Assembly (NCBI RefSeq): GCF_001426265.1
Contig: NZ_LMDG01000032.1
Span: 303,900-367,899, forward strand
Direction: 5' to 3'
DNA from: Rhizobium sp. Root1220
Lineage (GTDB): Bacteria > Pseudomonadota > Alphaproteobacteria > Rhizobiales > Rhizobiaceae
Length of the DNA stretch: 64,000 nt
Made by a program: the position numbers and the translations under genes. The notes beneath the pieces were generated by a model, which was not told the origin of the DNA, did no database searches, and saw only the letters and a list, made by a program, of their open reading frames with translations. Below are positions 43,768 through 51,616 of this stretch, piece after piece; within the stretch, counting starts at the first letter, position 1; each line of letters starts with the position of its first letter.

Positions 43768-44711
43768 CACGCGAATACGATCCTGGGGAAGTAGAAGGAG
43801 ACCACCCAGTTCGGCTGGTCGACGATCTCGCTGATGCGCAGGTCCCCGCAGACCGAGCAGAGCATATAGGCATCGACCGGGTTCAAGCCGTGCTCGACCG
43901 TCAGAAGGTCGATCATGCGCATGAGACTTTCGCGCGCCCCGGTCATCAGGTCGGGACCGATGCCTGTCGTTACCTCGTAGCCAGCGCCATCGAGATGGCG
44001 GGTGACAGGCTCGGTGGTGGTGAAGCGCGGCGTCTGCAGACGCGCATCCTTCACGAGCTCGATCGTCGCCTCGACGTTCATCTGGCTTTCGATGGCCGTG
44101 CCGCAGACCTCGCCGTCACCCTGGGCCGCATGGGTGTCGCCGATCGAGAACAGGGCGCCTTCCACTTCAACGGGGAGATAGAGTGTAACCCCCGCCGTCA
44201 GGTCGCGGATATCCATGTTGCCGCCGACGCGCCGGGGCGGGACGACGGAATGGGTGCCGGGCTCGGCAGGCGCCACGCCGATCGTGCCGGCGAAGGGCTT
44301 CAGGGGGACGCGACCGCCGGGACCGTAGAGGGCGGGAGCCATGCTGGTGGCATCATAGGACCAGACATGCAGTGCCGGATCCTTGAACTGATCAGCCAGA
44401 AGGCCGAAGCCGGGGATGTTGGCAGTCCAGCCATGGCCCGAAGGCTCGAAGCGTCGGATTGTCACCTTCAGCGCGTCACCGGGCTTGGCACCCTCGATGT
44501 AGACCGGTCCGGAGACCGGATTGATCTTGCCGAAGTCGAGATTGTTCAATGTATCAAGCGTCGCGTCGCGTCCAAGCTGGCCACCGGAGGAGTCGAGGCA
44601 CTCAAAATGGATGGTCTCGCCCGGCTTGGCGACGACGGCAGGGACAAAATCCTTGTTCCAGCCGAAATTATGCTGGGCGCGGTGGATGGTGTGGGTGCAG
44701 GCAACGCACAT
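43767..44711 (-). CDS. Acetamidase/formamidase family amidohydrolase
   Basis: 314 aa, family of FmdA/AmdA that hydrolyse short aliphatic amides to ammonium and the acid. Family motifs: HNFGWNKDFVPAVVAKPGETIHFECLDSSGGQ (positions 15-46), GPVYIEGAKPGDALKVTI, GHGWTANIPGFGLLADQF, PFAGTIGVAP, GGNMDIRDLTAGVTLYLPVEVEGALFSIGDTHAAQGDGEVCGTAIE and YMLCSVCGDLRISEIVD. Start at 44711 with GGGAGA about six bases upstream. It lies between the binding-protein and ATPase genes of the transporter, so the imported compound is very likely a formamide, acetamide or similar amide. Confidence 0.93.
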   Translation of the reverse strand: MCVACTHTIHRAQHNFGWNKDFVPAVVAKPGETIHFECLDSSGGQLGRDATLDTLNNLDFGKINPVSGPVYIEGAKPGDALKVTIRRFEPSGHGWTANIPGFGLLADQFKDPALHVWSYDATSMAPALYGPGGRVPLKPFAGTIGVAPAEPGTHSVVPPRRVGGNMDIRDLTAGVTLYLPVEVEGALFSIGDTHAAQGDGEVCGTAIESQMNVEATIELVKDARLQTPRFTTTEPVTRHLDGAGYEVTTGIGPDLMTGARESLMRMIDLLTVEHGLNPVDAYMLCSVCGDLRISEIVDQPNWVVSFYFPRIVFA

Positions 44712-44736
44712 GTCGTATCTCCCTGGAATTGTCAGC

Positions 44737-44762
44737 GCCTTCCCGGACCGTACCGGGAAGGC
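44737..44762 (-). terminator. Intra-operon hairpin after the binding-protein gene
   Basis: Perfect 10-bp inverted repeat GCCTTCCCGG and CCGGGAAGGC with a six-base loop, 16 bases after the binding-protein stop and without a U-run. Such hairpins often protect the mRNA of abundant binding proteins and reduce downstream expression. Confidence 0.6.
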
Positions 44763-44778
44763 TTTGCCCTTATCGAGC

Positions 44779-46398
44779 TTATTGGTTCACGTAGATCGCG
44801 TCGTAGTTGATGACGCGGGTCGGATCGATGTAGACGTTGTCCGCGCCGCCCATGCGCAGCGACTTCGCAACAACGCGGCGTTCGTTGATGACCGGAACCC
44901 ACGGCGCGTCGGCCATGATGTCGGTAAAGATCTTGCCCCAGGTGGCGATGCGCTCCGCAGACTTTGCCGGATCGGACATCGAGTCGGCCTCTACGGCACG
45001 CTTGTCGAGAGCTTCGTTGCAGTACCACGACCAGTTCCAGCCACCGGCGACTGCACCTGAGCATCCAAGGATCGGACCATAGAAATTCGATGGATCCGGA
45101 AAGTCGGCGATCCACGCCATGCCGCCCGACCAGATCATTGGCGCTTCACCTTCGGTGCCGCCGGCCGCGATGACGTTGGCCTGTGCAAGCGCACGAACCT
45201 CAGCCTTCACGCCGATGGCAGCCAAATCCTGCTGGATTGCCTGGGCGATACGTGGCTGCGGGTCTGTATTGGTCGAATAGAGGACTGTTTCGAAACCATC
45301 GGCCAATCCGGCCTCGGCGAGAAGCGCCTTGGCTTTGGCAACATCGAAGGCATAGCCGGTGAAGGACTTGTCATAGCCGGGCATCAACGGGGGAAGCGGC
45401 TGGTTTGCGGGAGTAGCACGACCATTCAGGATACGGCTGACGCGCTCCTTGTTAATCGCCATGTTAACCGCCTGGCGAACCTTGACGTTATCGAACGGCT
45501 TCACCTTGGTGTTGAGCGTGATGTAGCCTGTATGCAGCTGTTCGCCATCGACGATCATCTTGGGGCCGTCGGCTGAATTCTTGATCTCGAGAAATTTCGC
45601 CGGAGGAATCCCGTCGCCGGCAATATCGACTTCGCCCTTCTGCAGCCGCAACAAGGCTACCAGCGGTTCCTGGCCCACTTCGACCTTGAAGCTGTCGATG
45701 TGCGGAACGTCCTTTACGAAGTAATCCTTGTTGCGTTCGAAGACGAGCTGCTGGCCGATTGTCCAGTCCTTCAGGATGAAAGTACCGGAGCCGATTGGCT
45801 TCTTGCCGAAGTCGCCGCCCGCGGCTTCCACTGCTTCCTTCGGCACTACTGATGCGAAGTTGATTGCGAGCACATGCAGGAAGGTTGCGTCGGGCCGCGA
45901 CAGATTGAAGACGACCGTCGATTCGTCAGGGGTTTCGATGCCGGAAAGCGTCGTCGCCTTGCCGCCAGTCACGTCCTCGAAGCCCTTGATGGCGCCAAAG
46001 AACCCGGCACCCGGACCTTGCGTCTTCGGATCGACGGCGCGCTCGATGGAATATTTCACGTCGGACGCAACGACTTCGCGCCCATTCGAGAACTTCACGC
46101 CTTTGCGTAGTTTGAACGTGTAGCTAAGCCCATCGGGCGAAACCGTGAAGCTCTCGGCAAGCGACGGCACGAGGTTCGGCGTACCCGGTTCGTAGTCCAT
46201 GAGACGCGAGAACAGGCTCTTGATCATCGACCAGTTAACCCAGTCGTAGCCGATTGCCGGGTCGAGCGTCGTGATGTCGTCCTTGTAGGTGACGACAATG
46301 TCGCCGCCCTGCTTCGGCGTTTCCTGGGCCATCGTCGAAAGCGGCGCGAGCGCCACCATCGTCGCGAGTGTTGTTGTTTGAAGCAAGCGTTTGAACAT
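44779..46398 (-). CDS. ABC transporter substrate-binding protein, family 5 (dipeptide/amide type)
   Basis: 539 aa, periplasmic. A Sec signal peptide is visible (MFKRLLQTTTLATMVALAPL, then STMAQE with cleavage after MA). The mature protein opens with GGDIVVTYKDDITTLDPAIGYD and has family-5 motifs DGLSYTFKLRKGVKFSNGREVVASDVKYSIERA and VRQAVNMAINKERV. No lipobox Cys. The ATG at 46398 has GGGGAA about six bases upstream; the frame is open further upstream only as an alternate frame of the permease gene. It follows the permease by 26 bases and is followed by a stabilising-type hairpin. Confidence 0.94.
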   Translation of the reverse strand: MFKRLLQTTTLATMVALAPLSTMAQETPKQGGDIVVTYKDDITTLDPAIGYDWVNWSMIKSLFSRLMDYEPGTPNLVPSLAESFTVSPDGLSYTFKLRKGVKFSNGREVVASDVKYSIERAVDPKTQGPGAGFFGAIKGFEDVTGGKATTLSGIETPDESTVVFNLSRPDATFLHVLAINFASVVPKEAVEAAGGDFGKKPIGSGTFILKDWTIGQQLVFERNKDYFVKDVPHIDSFKVEVGQEPLVALLRLQKGEVDIAGDGIPPAKFLEIKNSADGPKMIVDGEQLHTGYITLNTKVKPFDNVKVRQAVNMAINKERVSRILNGRATPANQPLPPLMPGYDKSFTGYAFDVAKAKALLAEAGLADGFETVLYSTNTDPQPRIAQAIQQDLAAIGVKAEVRALAQANVIAAGGTEGEAPMIWSGGMAWIADFPDPSNFYGPILGCSGAVAGGWNWSWYCNEALDKRAVEADSMSDPAKSAERIATWGKIFTDIMADAPWVPVINERRVVAKSLRMGGADNVYIDPTRVINYDAIYVNQ

Positions 46399-46424
46399 AC
46401 TGAGTTCCCCTTCTTTGGTTGCTG

Positions 46425-47345
46425 TCAACGAGTACGGATGCGTGGATCGATAAGCGGCGCGATGACGTCGGCGAGCAGATTGCCGATTACGATGGCGAGC
46501 GCCGAGACCAGCGTGACGCCCATGATGATAGGGATGTCGACTTGCTGGATCGCCTGCCAGGCAAGTTGGCCGATGCCGGGCCAGCCGTAGACCGCCTCGA
46601 CCACAACCACGCCGCCCATGAACTGGCCGATGTCGATGCCGATCATGGCGATGATTGGCAGGATTGCGTTGGGCAGCGCGTGCCGGAAGATGATCCGCCG
46701 GGAGGACAACCCCTTGGCACGAGCGGTGCGAACATAGTCCTGATTGAGCACGTCGATCATCGCCGACCGCACCATGCGCGCATACCAGCCGGCGCCAAGA
46801 ACGCCGAGGGTGGTGGCGGGCAGCACCACATGGGCGAAGCTGCCATAGCCGCTCATCGGAAACCAACCGAGCGTCACCGCAAAAACGTAGAGCAGAAGCA
46901 AGGCGACCACGAATTGTGGCGCGGAGACGCCGACGAACGATGCCATCATCACCAGCCGGTCGACTGCGCCGCCACGGCGCTCGGCAGCCAAGGTACCGAG
47001 CACCAGCCCGAGCGCGACTTCGACCAGAATTCCCGCCAGCATCAGCACCAGGGTTGCGGGGAGGCGTGCCACAATCAGTGTCCAAACCTCGGTCTTCTGG
47101 GCATAGGAACGCCCGAGATTTCCGGAAAGAAGATGGAGCAGGTAGCTCCAGAATTGCGCCAGCAGGGGTTGGTCAAGGCCGAGTTCGTGGCGAATACTGG
47201 CGACGGTTTGCGCCGTGGCGCTGCGCCCGGCGATCATGCGCGCCGGATCAGCCGGCAGTGCATAGAGCAGGACGAAAGTGATAGCCGCAACGCCGAGAAG
47301 AATGAGAGCTGCCTGGACGAGGCGGCGCAGGACGAGGAATGCCAT
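46425..47345 (-). CDS. ABC transporter permease, DppB type
   Basis: 306 aa, six membrane helices. Opening MAFLVLRRLVQAALILLGVAAITFVLLYALPADPA and LGLDQPLLAQFWSYLLHLLSGNLGRS are typical of DppB/OppB. The EAA-loop is seen near DYVRTARAKGLSSRRIIFRHALPNAI. Its ATG overlaps the stop of the preceding permease gene (TGATG), so translation is coupled. The longer open frame upstream overlaps that gene and is not real. Confidence 0.94.
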   Translation of the reverse strand: MAFLVLRRLVQAALILLGVAAITFVLLYALPADPARMIAGRSATAQTVASIRHELGLDQPLLAQFWSYLLHLLSGNLGRSYAQKTEVWTLIVARLPATLVLMLAGILVEVALGLVLGTLAAERRGGAVDRLVMMASFVGVSAPQFVVALLLLYVFAVTLGWFPMSGYGSFAHVVLPATTLGVLGAGWYARMVRSAMIDVLNQDYVRTARAKGLSSRRIIFRHALPNAILPIIAMIGIDIGQFMGGVVVVEAVYGWPGIGQLAWQAIQQVDIPIIMGVTLVSALAIVIGNLLADVIAPLIDPRIRTR

Positions 47346-48193
47346 CAGCCGCGTCCTCGCTGCGTCGGGTCGAGTATGTCGCGCAGTGCATCGCCGACGA
47401 GATTGAACGAGAGGGCAGTCAGCAGGATCACGGCGCCGGGGAAGAACACCAGCCACGGAGCCGCCTGGAAATAGCTTTGGCTCTCGAAGATGATGTTGCC
47501 CCACGATGGCTGTGGTGGCTGGACGCCGATGCCGAGGAACGAAAGCGTTGCCTCCAGCAGCACGGTTGTCGCGATGCCGAGCGTGCCCCATACAATGGCT
47601 GTCGGCATCAGGTGCGGCAGGATATGCACGAAGAGGATACGCCGGTGACCGGCCCCGAGCGACCGCTGCGCCATGATGAAGTCGCGCTCCACCAGGCCGC
47701 GGGTTTCCGTGTAGACGATACGGGCAACCTGCACCCAGTTGACGAGTGCAATGACCATCGCGACGATCCAAAGGCTCGGCCGAAGCAAGGCTGCAAGTAC
47801 GATCGCGAGAAGCAACGCCGGGAACGCCATCATTAGATCGGTAAAGCGCATCAACAGGTTGCCGACGAAGCCGCGAAGGTAGCCGGCGAGGATGCCGATC
47901 AGCAGGCCGATAGTGACGGCGATGCCGTTCGCGACAAGGCCGATAATGAGCGACGTGCGGGCGCCAAAGAGCAGGCGAGAGAGGAGGTCGCGTCCCAGCG
48001 TGTCGGTGCCCAGCAGAAATTGGCCGCCCGGCGGCAATGGCGCACCTTCGAGTGTGAGGCCGTCGAACATCTGCTCATCAGGATTGAAGGGAGCGATCCA
48101 CGGAGCGGCAATCGCCGTGACAATAACGAGCAGAACCACGACGAGACCGAAAAGTGCGGCGGGCTGTCGCAACAAGTCTTTGAAAACACGCAT
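47345..48193 (-). CDS. ABC transporter permease, DppC type
   Basis: 282 aa, six membrane helices. MRVFKDLLRQPAALFGLVVVLLVIV, then FLLGTDTLGRDLLSRLLFGARTSLIIG is the DppC/OppC hallmark. The EAA-loop is near DFIMAQRSLGAGHRRILFVHILPHLMP. The ATG at 48193 overlaps the stop of the AmiR-like gene (TGATG). Works with the DppB-type permease and the double ATPase. Confidence 0.94.
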   Translation of the reverse strand: MRVFKDLLRQPAALFGLVVVLLVIVTAIAAPWIAPFNPDEQMFDGLTLEGAPLPPGGQFLLGTDTLGRDLLSRLLFGARTSLIIGLVANGIAVTIGLLIGILAGYLRGFVGNLLMRFTDLMMAFPALLLAIVLAALLRPSLWIVAMVIALVNWVQVARIVYTETRGLVERDFIMAQRSLGAGHRRILFVHILPHLMPTAIVWGTLGIATTVLLEATLSFLGIGVQPPQPSWGNIIFESQSYFQAAPWLVFFPGAVILLTALSFNLVGDALRDILDPTQRGRG

Positions 48194-48774
48194 CAACCGG
48201 CCTCCGGAAGCGGTTCGGCCCCGCCTAGGACGAAAGCTGCGATCTGCTCCATCGGTAGCCGCCTGCGCATGGCGCAATCCCGAAGGATCGCATAGGCGCG
48301 CTCCTCGTCTATGCCGCGAACGGTCATCAATTTCTCCACTGCGGCATAAACGAGCGGACGAAGCCGCACTCGCTCTTCGAGATATTGCAAGCGCTCTGCG
48401 AGGGCTTTGCGCTCCTGATGGATCGACACGGCCACGACGAGCGCCGGATAAACGGCCGACGCGGCAATCGGCTTGGCAATGATTGCGCCGGCGCCTTGCT
48501 CCAGGGCCCACGCAATGCGGCCGGGTGCTTCCGAACCGAGCAGCGCGACCACAGGGCAATTCGGCGTCGTGCCGCGCCAGGGGAGCAGGTTGTCCCAGCC
48601 CTGATCTGCATCGACGATGACGAGATCAGGAATTTCGGCTGCCGACAGCGTCGACCATTGCTGTTTGGTATCCATTCCAAGCAGCCGGAGCTGGCGGTTC
48701 AGACGTTCCGTGTTACCGTCCTGACGATGCAGGATAGTGGCTCGCCAGCCGGCAAAACTGGGTGTTTCTCTCAT
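48193..48774 (-). CDS. AmiR-like ANTAR-domain antitermination regulator
   Basis: 193 aa. A pseudo-receiver N-terminal domain (about 1-115; DLVIVDADQGWDNLLPW, CPVVALLGSE, GAGAIIAKPIAASAVYPAL) lacks a clear phosphorylation-site arrangement, as in AmiR. A coiled coil (HQERKALAERLQYLEERVRLRPLV) leads into the C-terminal ANTAR RNA-binding domain (AAVEKLMTVRGIDEERAYAILRDCAMRRRLPMEQIAAFVL). AmiR binds leader RNA and prevents termination when released by AmiC. The start overlaps the AmiC-like stop (ATGA). The leader upstream of the operon contains an intrinsic terminator, the expected target. Confidence 0.92.
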   Translation of the reverse strand: MRETPSFAGWRATILHRQDGNTERLNRQLRLLGMDTKQQWSTLSAAEIPDLVIVDADQGWDNLLPWRGTTPNCPVVALLGSEAPGRIAWALEQGAGAIIAKPIAASAVYPALVVAVSIHQERKALAERLQYLEERVRLRPLVYAAVEKLMTVRGIDEERAYAILRDCAMRRRLPMEQIAAFVLGGAEPLPEAG

Positions 48775-49892
48775 GACACGACCCGCAATTTCGTCACAGC
48801 CGGCTTGTTGCGGCGGGTCAGGTAGGGATCGGCTGCCAGCGGCGGGCGAGAGGCGACGATATCGAAGCCGTTCTGTGCATTGATGCGGCCGAGATGAAAG
48901 GGCAATGCCGCATGATTGGTCTCCCGGTCTATGACAAGCGAGCCGAACAGCGTCGCCCAGGAGGTGGCGTGGAGCTCGCGCTTGACGGCAACGGGATCGT
49001 CGCTGCCGGCTGCAACGATTGCATCGGCGCAAAGCCTGGTAGCGGTATATGCGCTTGCGAAGACGCTTGAGATGCGGCGGTCCGCACCATGCCGGGCAGC
49101 AACCCGCGTCTTGAAGGCTAAATTGCTCGGCGTCGAGAGAGTGTCGAAATAGGAAGCCGCGCAAAGCTGGCCGATCGCCGAACCTGCCGGGATATGGTCC
49201 AGTTCGCATTCCATCAGATCGCAACTGACGACCGGGCAGTTTTCCGCCCGGAATGCCGGATCTCGATCGGCAAGCGCTTTGATTGCCGCGAGGAACGCAT
49301 AGCTCGATGGGCCGATAAGGTTGTTCAGGATGAAGCTTGGTCGGCGCTGCTCGATATCGGAAACAATCCGCTCGACGTCGGTTTCCTCGAGCGGGAGGTA
49401 GCGTTCGCCGAGAACCTCGCCATCGACGTTGGCGACAAGCTCACGCGCCAAGCGGTTCATTTCCCATCCCCAGACATAATTGGCGCCGACGAGATAGGGT
49501 CGCTTGCCGAATCTGGGGATCAGGTGCTCGAAGAGCGGAATGAGGTGCTGGTTGGGGCAGCCCCCCACGTAGATGACGTTCTCGTTCGCCTCGAAACCCT
49601 CGTAGGGGCACATGTACCAGAGGAGCCCGTCGTGCTTCTCCACGAGTGGCATGACCTCTTTGCGCGCGGCCGAAGTGATTGTCCCGATGATATGATGACA
49701 TCCCGCGCGAAGCAGCTGGCGTGCACCGTCAAGGTAAGCGGAAAGATCGGCATGCGGATCAAAAAAGATGGGCTCTATCGCGATGCCGCCGGCGCCGGCA
49801 AGCTCTTCGAGGGCGAAGTGGGTGCCGTCGCGCGCATCGCGACCCATCGCACCGTATGGTCCTGTCGTTGAAAAGAGAACACCGATCTTCAA
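48771..49892 (-). CDS. AmiC-like amide sensor (periplasmic-binding-protein fold)
   Basis: 373 aa, type I periplasmic-binding-protein fold but without a signal peptide, as in cytoplasmic AmiC. Typical segments: IGVLFSTTGPYGAMGRDARDGTHFALEELAGAGG, GTITSAARKEVMPLVEKHDGLLWYMCPYEGFEANENVIYVG, ANYVWGWEMNRLARE and GPSSYAFLAAI. AmiC holds AmiR inactive until an amide binds. The start is a TTG at 49892 with GAAGGA about eight bases upstream; the nearest ATG is out of frame and quickly stopped. First gene of the operon, directly behind an intrinsic terminator in its leader. Confidence 0.9.
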   Translation of the reverse strand: MKIGVLFSTTGPYGAMGRDARDGTHFALEELAGAGGIAIEPIFFDPHADLSAYLDGARQLLRAGCHHIIGTITSAARKEVMPLVEKHDGLLWYMCPYEGFEANENVIYVGGCPNQHLIPLFEHLIPRFGKRPYLVGANYVWGWEMNRLARELVANVDGEVLGERYLPLEETDVERIVSDIEQRRPSFILNNLIGPSSYAFLAAIKALADRDPAFRAENCPVVSCDLMECELDHIPAGSAIGQLCAASYFDTLSTPSNLAFKTRVAARHGADRRISSVFASAYTATRLCADAIVAAGSDDPVAVKRELHATSWATLFGSLVIDRETNHAALPFHLGRINAQNGFDIVASRPPLAADPYLTRRNKPAVTKLRVVS

Positions 49893-49910
49893 CGTATCAT
49901 TCCTTCAAAC

Positions 49911-49933
49911 ACAAAAAACCCACGACGCGGGTT
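49911..49933 (-). terminator. Intrinsic terminator in the amiC-operon leader (antitermination target)
   Basis: On the minus strand, AACCCGC-GTC-GTGGGTT forms a 7-bp stem (one G-U pair), directly followed by TTTTTT. It ends 18 bases before the TTG start of the AmiC-like gene, so it would stop transcription before the operon. Upstream, GACGC (49952-49948) can pair with GCGTC inside the terminator, giving an alternative fold. A hairpin with six-base loop AGTTTC (49956-49969) lies further 5'. Confidence 0.8.
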
Positions 49934-50026
49934 CCGTCTGGGACGGAGCGTCATGGGGCGAAACTGCCCAGCGACTATCGAAGTCATGTAATTCGCAGCG
50001 GCGCATTGCCTAATCTGCAGGCCTGC

Positions 50027-50055
50027 ATAAAAGGCAGGCAACCAGGGTTTGTCAA
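50027..50055 (-). promoter_or_regulatory. Candidate sigma-70 promoter of the amiC operon
   Basis: Minus strand: TTGACA (50055-50050), 17-base spacer, TTTTAT (50032-50027). Transcription would start near 50020, giving a leader of about 125 bases that includes the hairpins and terminator ahead of the AmiC-like gene. Confidence 0.55.
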
Positions 50056-50318
50056 GGCCGTCGGTAGGATGATCTTGGAATGAGTAACCGGGTGCGCGTT
50101 TAAGCGCGCAGCTTGCGCTTCTTGGAATGAATGTCAGAGCACGTCCGTGCGAAAAGCGCAAAGGTGCTGGCCAAGTCGTCGCATCGGCCTCATCATTGGA
50201 GTGTCGGGTCGATCACCGAACCTCTGCGGCGCTCGCAAGGCCTACCAAATTGCCTGGACGGCATCTGGACGTCCTCGGCTGTCATACTATTTGCTGAAAA
50301 AACGGAGGCATTGGAACC

Positions 50319-51440
50319 ATGAGTTCAGCCAAGCTATTCTCGCCGATCAACGTTGCTGGTCTCGAACTGACGAACCGGATCGTCATAGCGCCGATGTGCC
50401 AGTATTCTGCCAAGGACGGCATGATGAGCGACTGGCATCTTATCCACCTTGGCAACCTTGCCTTGTCAGGAGCAGGACTGCTGACGATAGAAGCAACCGC
50501 CGTTACGCCTGAGGGGCGGATCACCTACGCCGACGTCGGACTTTACTCCGACGAATGCGAGGCTGCGATCGGGCGGACACTTGAGTCCGTCAGGCGGTGG
50601 TCCGACATGCCAATCTCTATTCAGCTCGCGCATGCGGGCCGCAAGGCTTCCACCGAAGTGCCCTGGAAAGGCGGCGGGCAAATTTCGCCTGGACAGTCCG
50701 GTGGCTGGCAAACGGAAGCCCCGTCTGTGACGCCTTTCCTAAATGCTTACGTGCCGCCGGTGGCACTGGATCGCGATGGTTTGAAACGGATTCGCGAGGC
50801 CTTCGCGAATGCGGCTCGCCGTGCTGCCAGGCTTCAGATCGATGCGGTCCAGGTCCATGCTGCACATGGCTATCTGCTTCATCAGTTCCTGTCGCCGCTG
50901 TCCAATCAACGCACGGACGAATATGGTGGCTCGCTCGAAAACCGGATGCGTTTTCCTCTCGAGGTCTTTGACGCGGTTCGCGCTGCGTTCACACCCGACC
51001 AACCGGTCACCATGCGGGTTTCGGCAAGTGATTGGGTCAAAGGCGGGTGGGATGTCAATCAGACGGTGACTTTTGCCTTGGAACTCGAAAAGAGGGGCTG
51101 CAACGCCATTCACGTTTCGAGCGGAGGCCTTTCCTCGGAACAGCAGATTGCTGTCGGTCCCAGCTACCAGGTACCATTCGCGCGCGCAGTGAAGGCGGCA
51201 ACCGGCATGCCCGTCGTGGCCGTCGGCCTTATTACCGAATTCGAGCAGGCTGAGGCGGTCATCAGCACGGGCGATGCGGATATGATCGCACTGGCGCGGG
51301 CCATCTTATATGATCCACGCTGGCCATGGCACGCGGCCGCACATTTTGGAGCTCAGGTCGTTGCGCCGAACCAATATCTTCGGTGTCAGCCGCGCCAATT
51401 TCGCGAATTGTTCCGAGCTTCGACGGGGGAACGCAGTTAG
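50319..51440 (+). CDS. Old-yellow-enzyme-type NADH:flavin oxidoreductase (YqjM/NamA-like)
   Basis: 373 aa FMN-dependent ene-reductase barrel. Motifs: LTNRIVIAPMCQYSAKDGMMSDWHLIHLG, IEATAVTPEGRITYADVGLY, IQLAHAGRKAS, DAVQVHAAHGYLLHQFLSPLSNQRTDEYGGSLENRMRF, VTMRVSASDW and DMIALARAILYDPRWPWHAA. Cys in MCQYS and the YqjM-like pattern point to the thermophilic-like class. Start at 50319 with GGAGG about ten bases upstream. Divergent from the amide operon; natural substrate unknown (enones, nitro compounds). Confidence 0.94.
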   Translation: MSSAKLFSPINVAGLELTNRIVIAPMCQYSAKDGMMSDWHLIHLGNLALSGAGLLTIEATAVTPEGRITYADVGLYSDECEAAIGRTLESVRRWSDMPISIQLAHAGRKASTEVPWKGGGQISPGQSGGWQTEAPSVTPFLNAYVPPVALDRDGLKRIREAFANAARRAARLQIDAVQVHAAHGYLLHQFLSPLSNQRTDEYGGSLENRMRFPLEVFDAVRAAFTPDQPVTMRVSASDWVKGGWDVNQTVTFALELEKRGCNAIHVSSGGLSSEQQIAVGPSYQVPFARAVKAATGMPVVAVGLITEFEQAEAVISTGDADMIALARAILYDPRWPWHAAAHFGAQVVAPNQYLRCQPRQFRELFRASTGERS

Positions 51441-51616
51441 CCTCGGAGGCGCACTGAAACGTTTTGGTGGCCTTCGCCGGGGGCCGGTCACATCAAGCAT
51501 ATCCCGCGCCCGTCGCCGACCGCACCGAATCGATGCCGTCCGCGTCGGGTTGCCGTTCGCAAAATATCAGAAATCATGGATATGATGGCGAGGCGCGTGA
51601 TTCGGGGGAGGCGGGC

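Noticed and set aside
46399..47085. N-terminal extension of the substrate-binding protein
   Set aside because: It overlaps the permease in another frame. The signal peptide and ribosome site at 46398 fix the start.
50093..50110. TGCGCG-TTTAAG-CGCGCA hairpin near the amiC promoter
   Set aside because: It lies upstream of the proposed transcription start and has no U-tract; may be a chance GC-rich palindrome or an unknown operator, so not listed as a feature.
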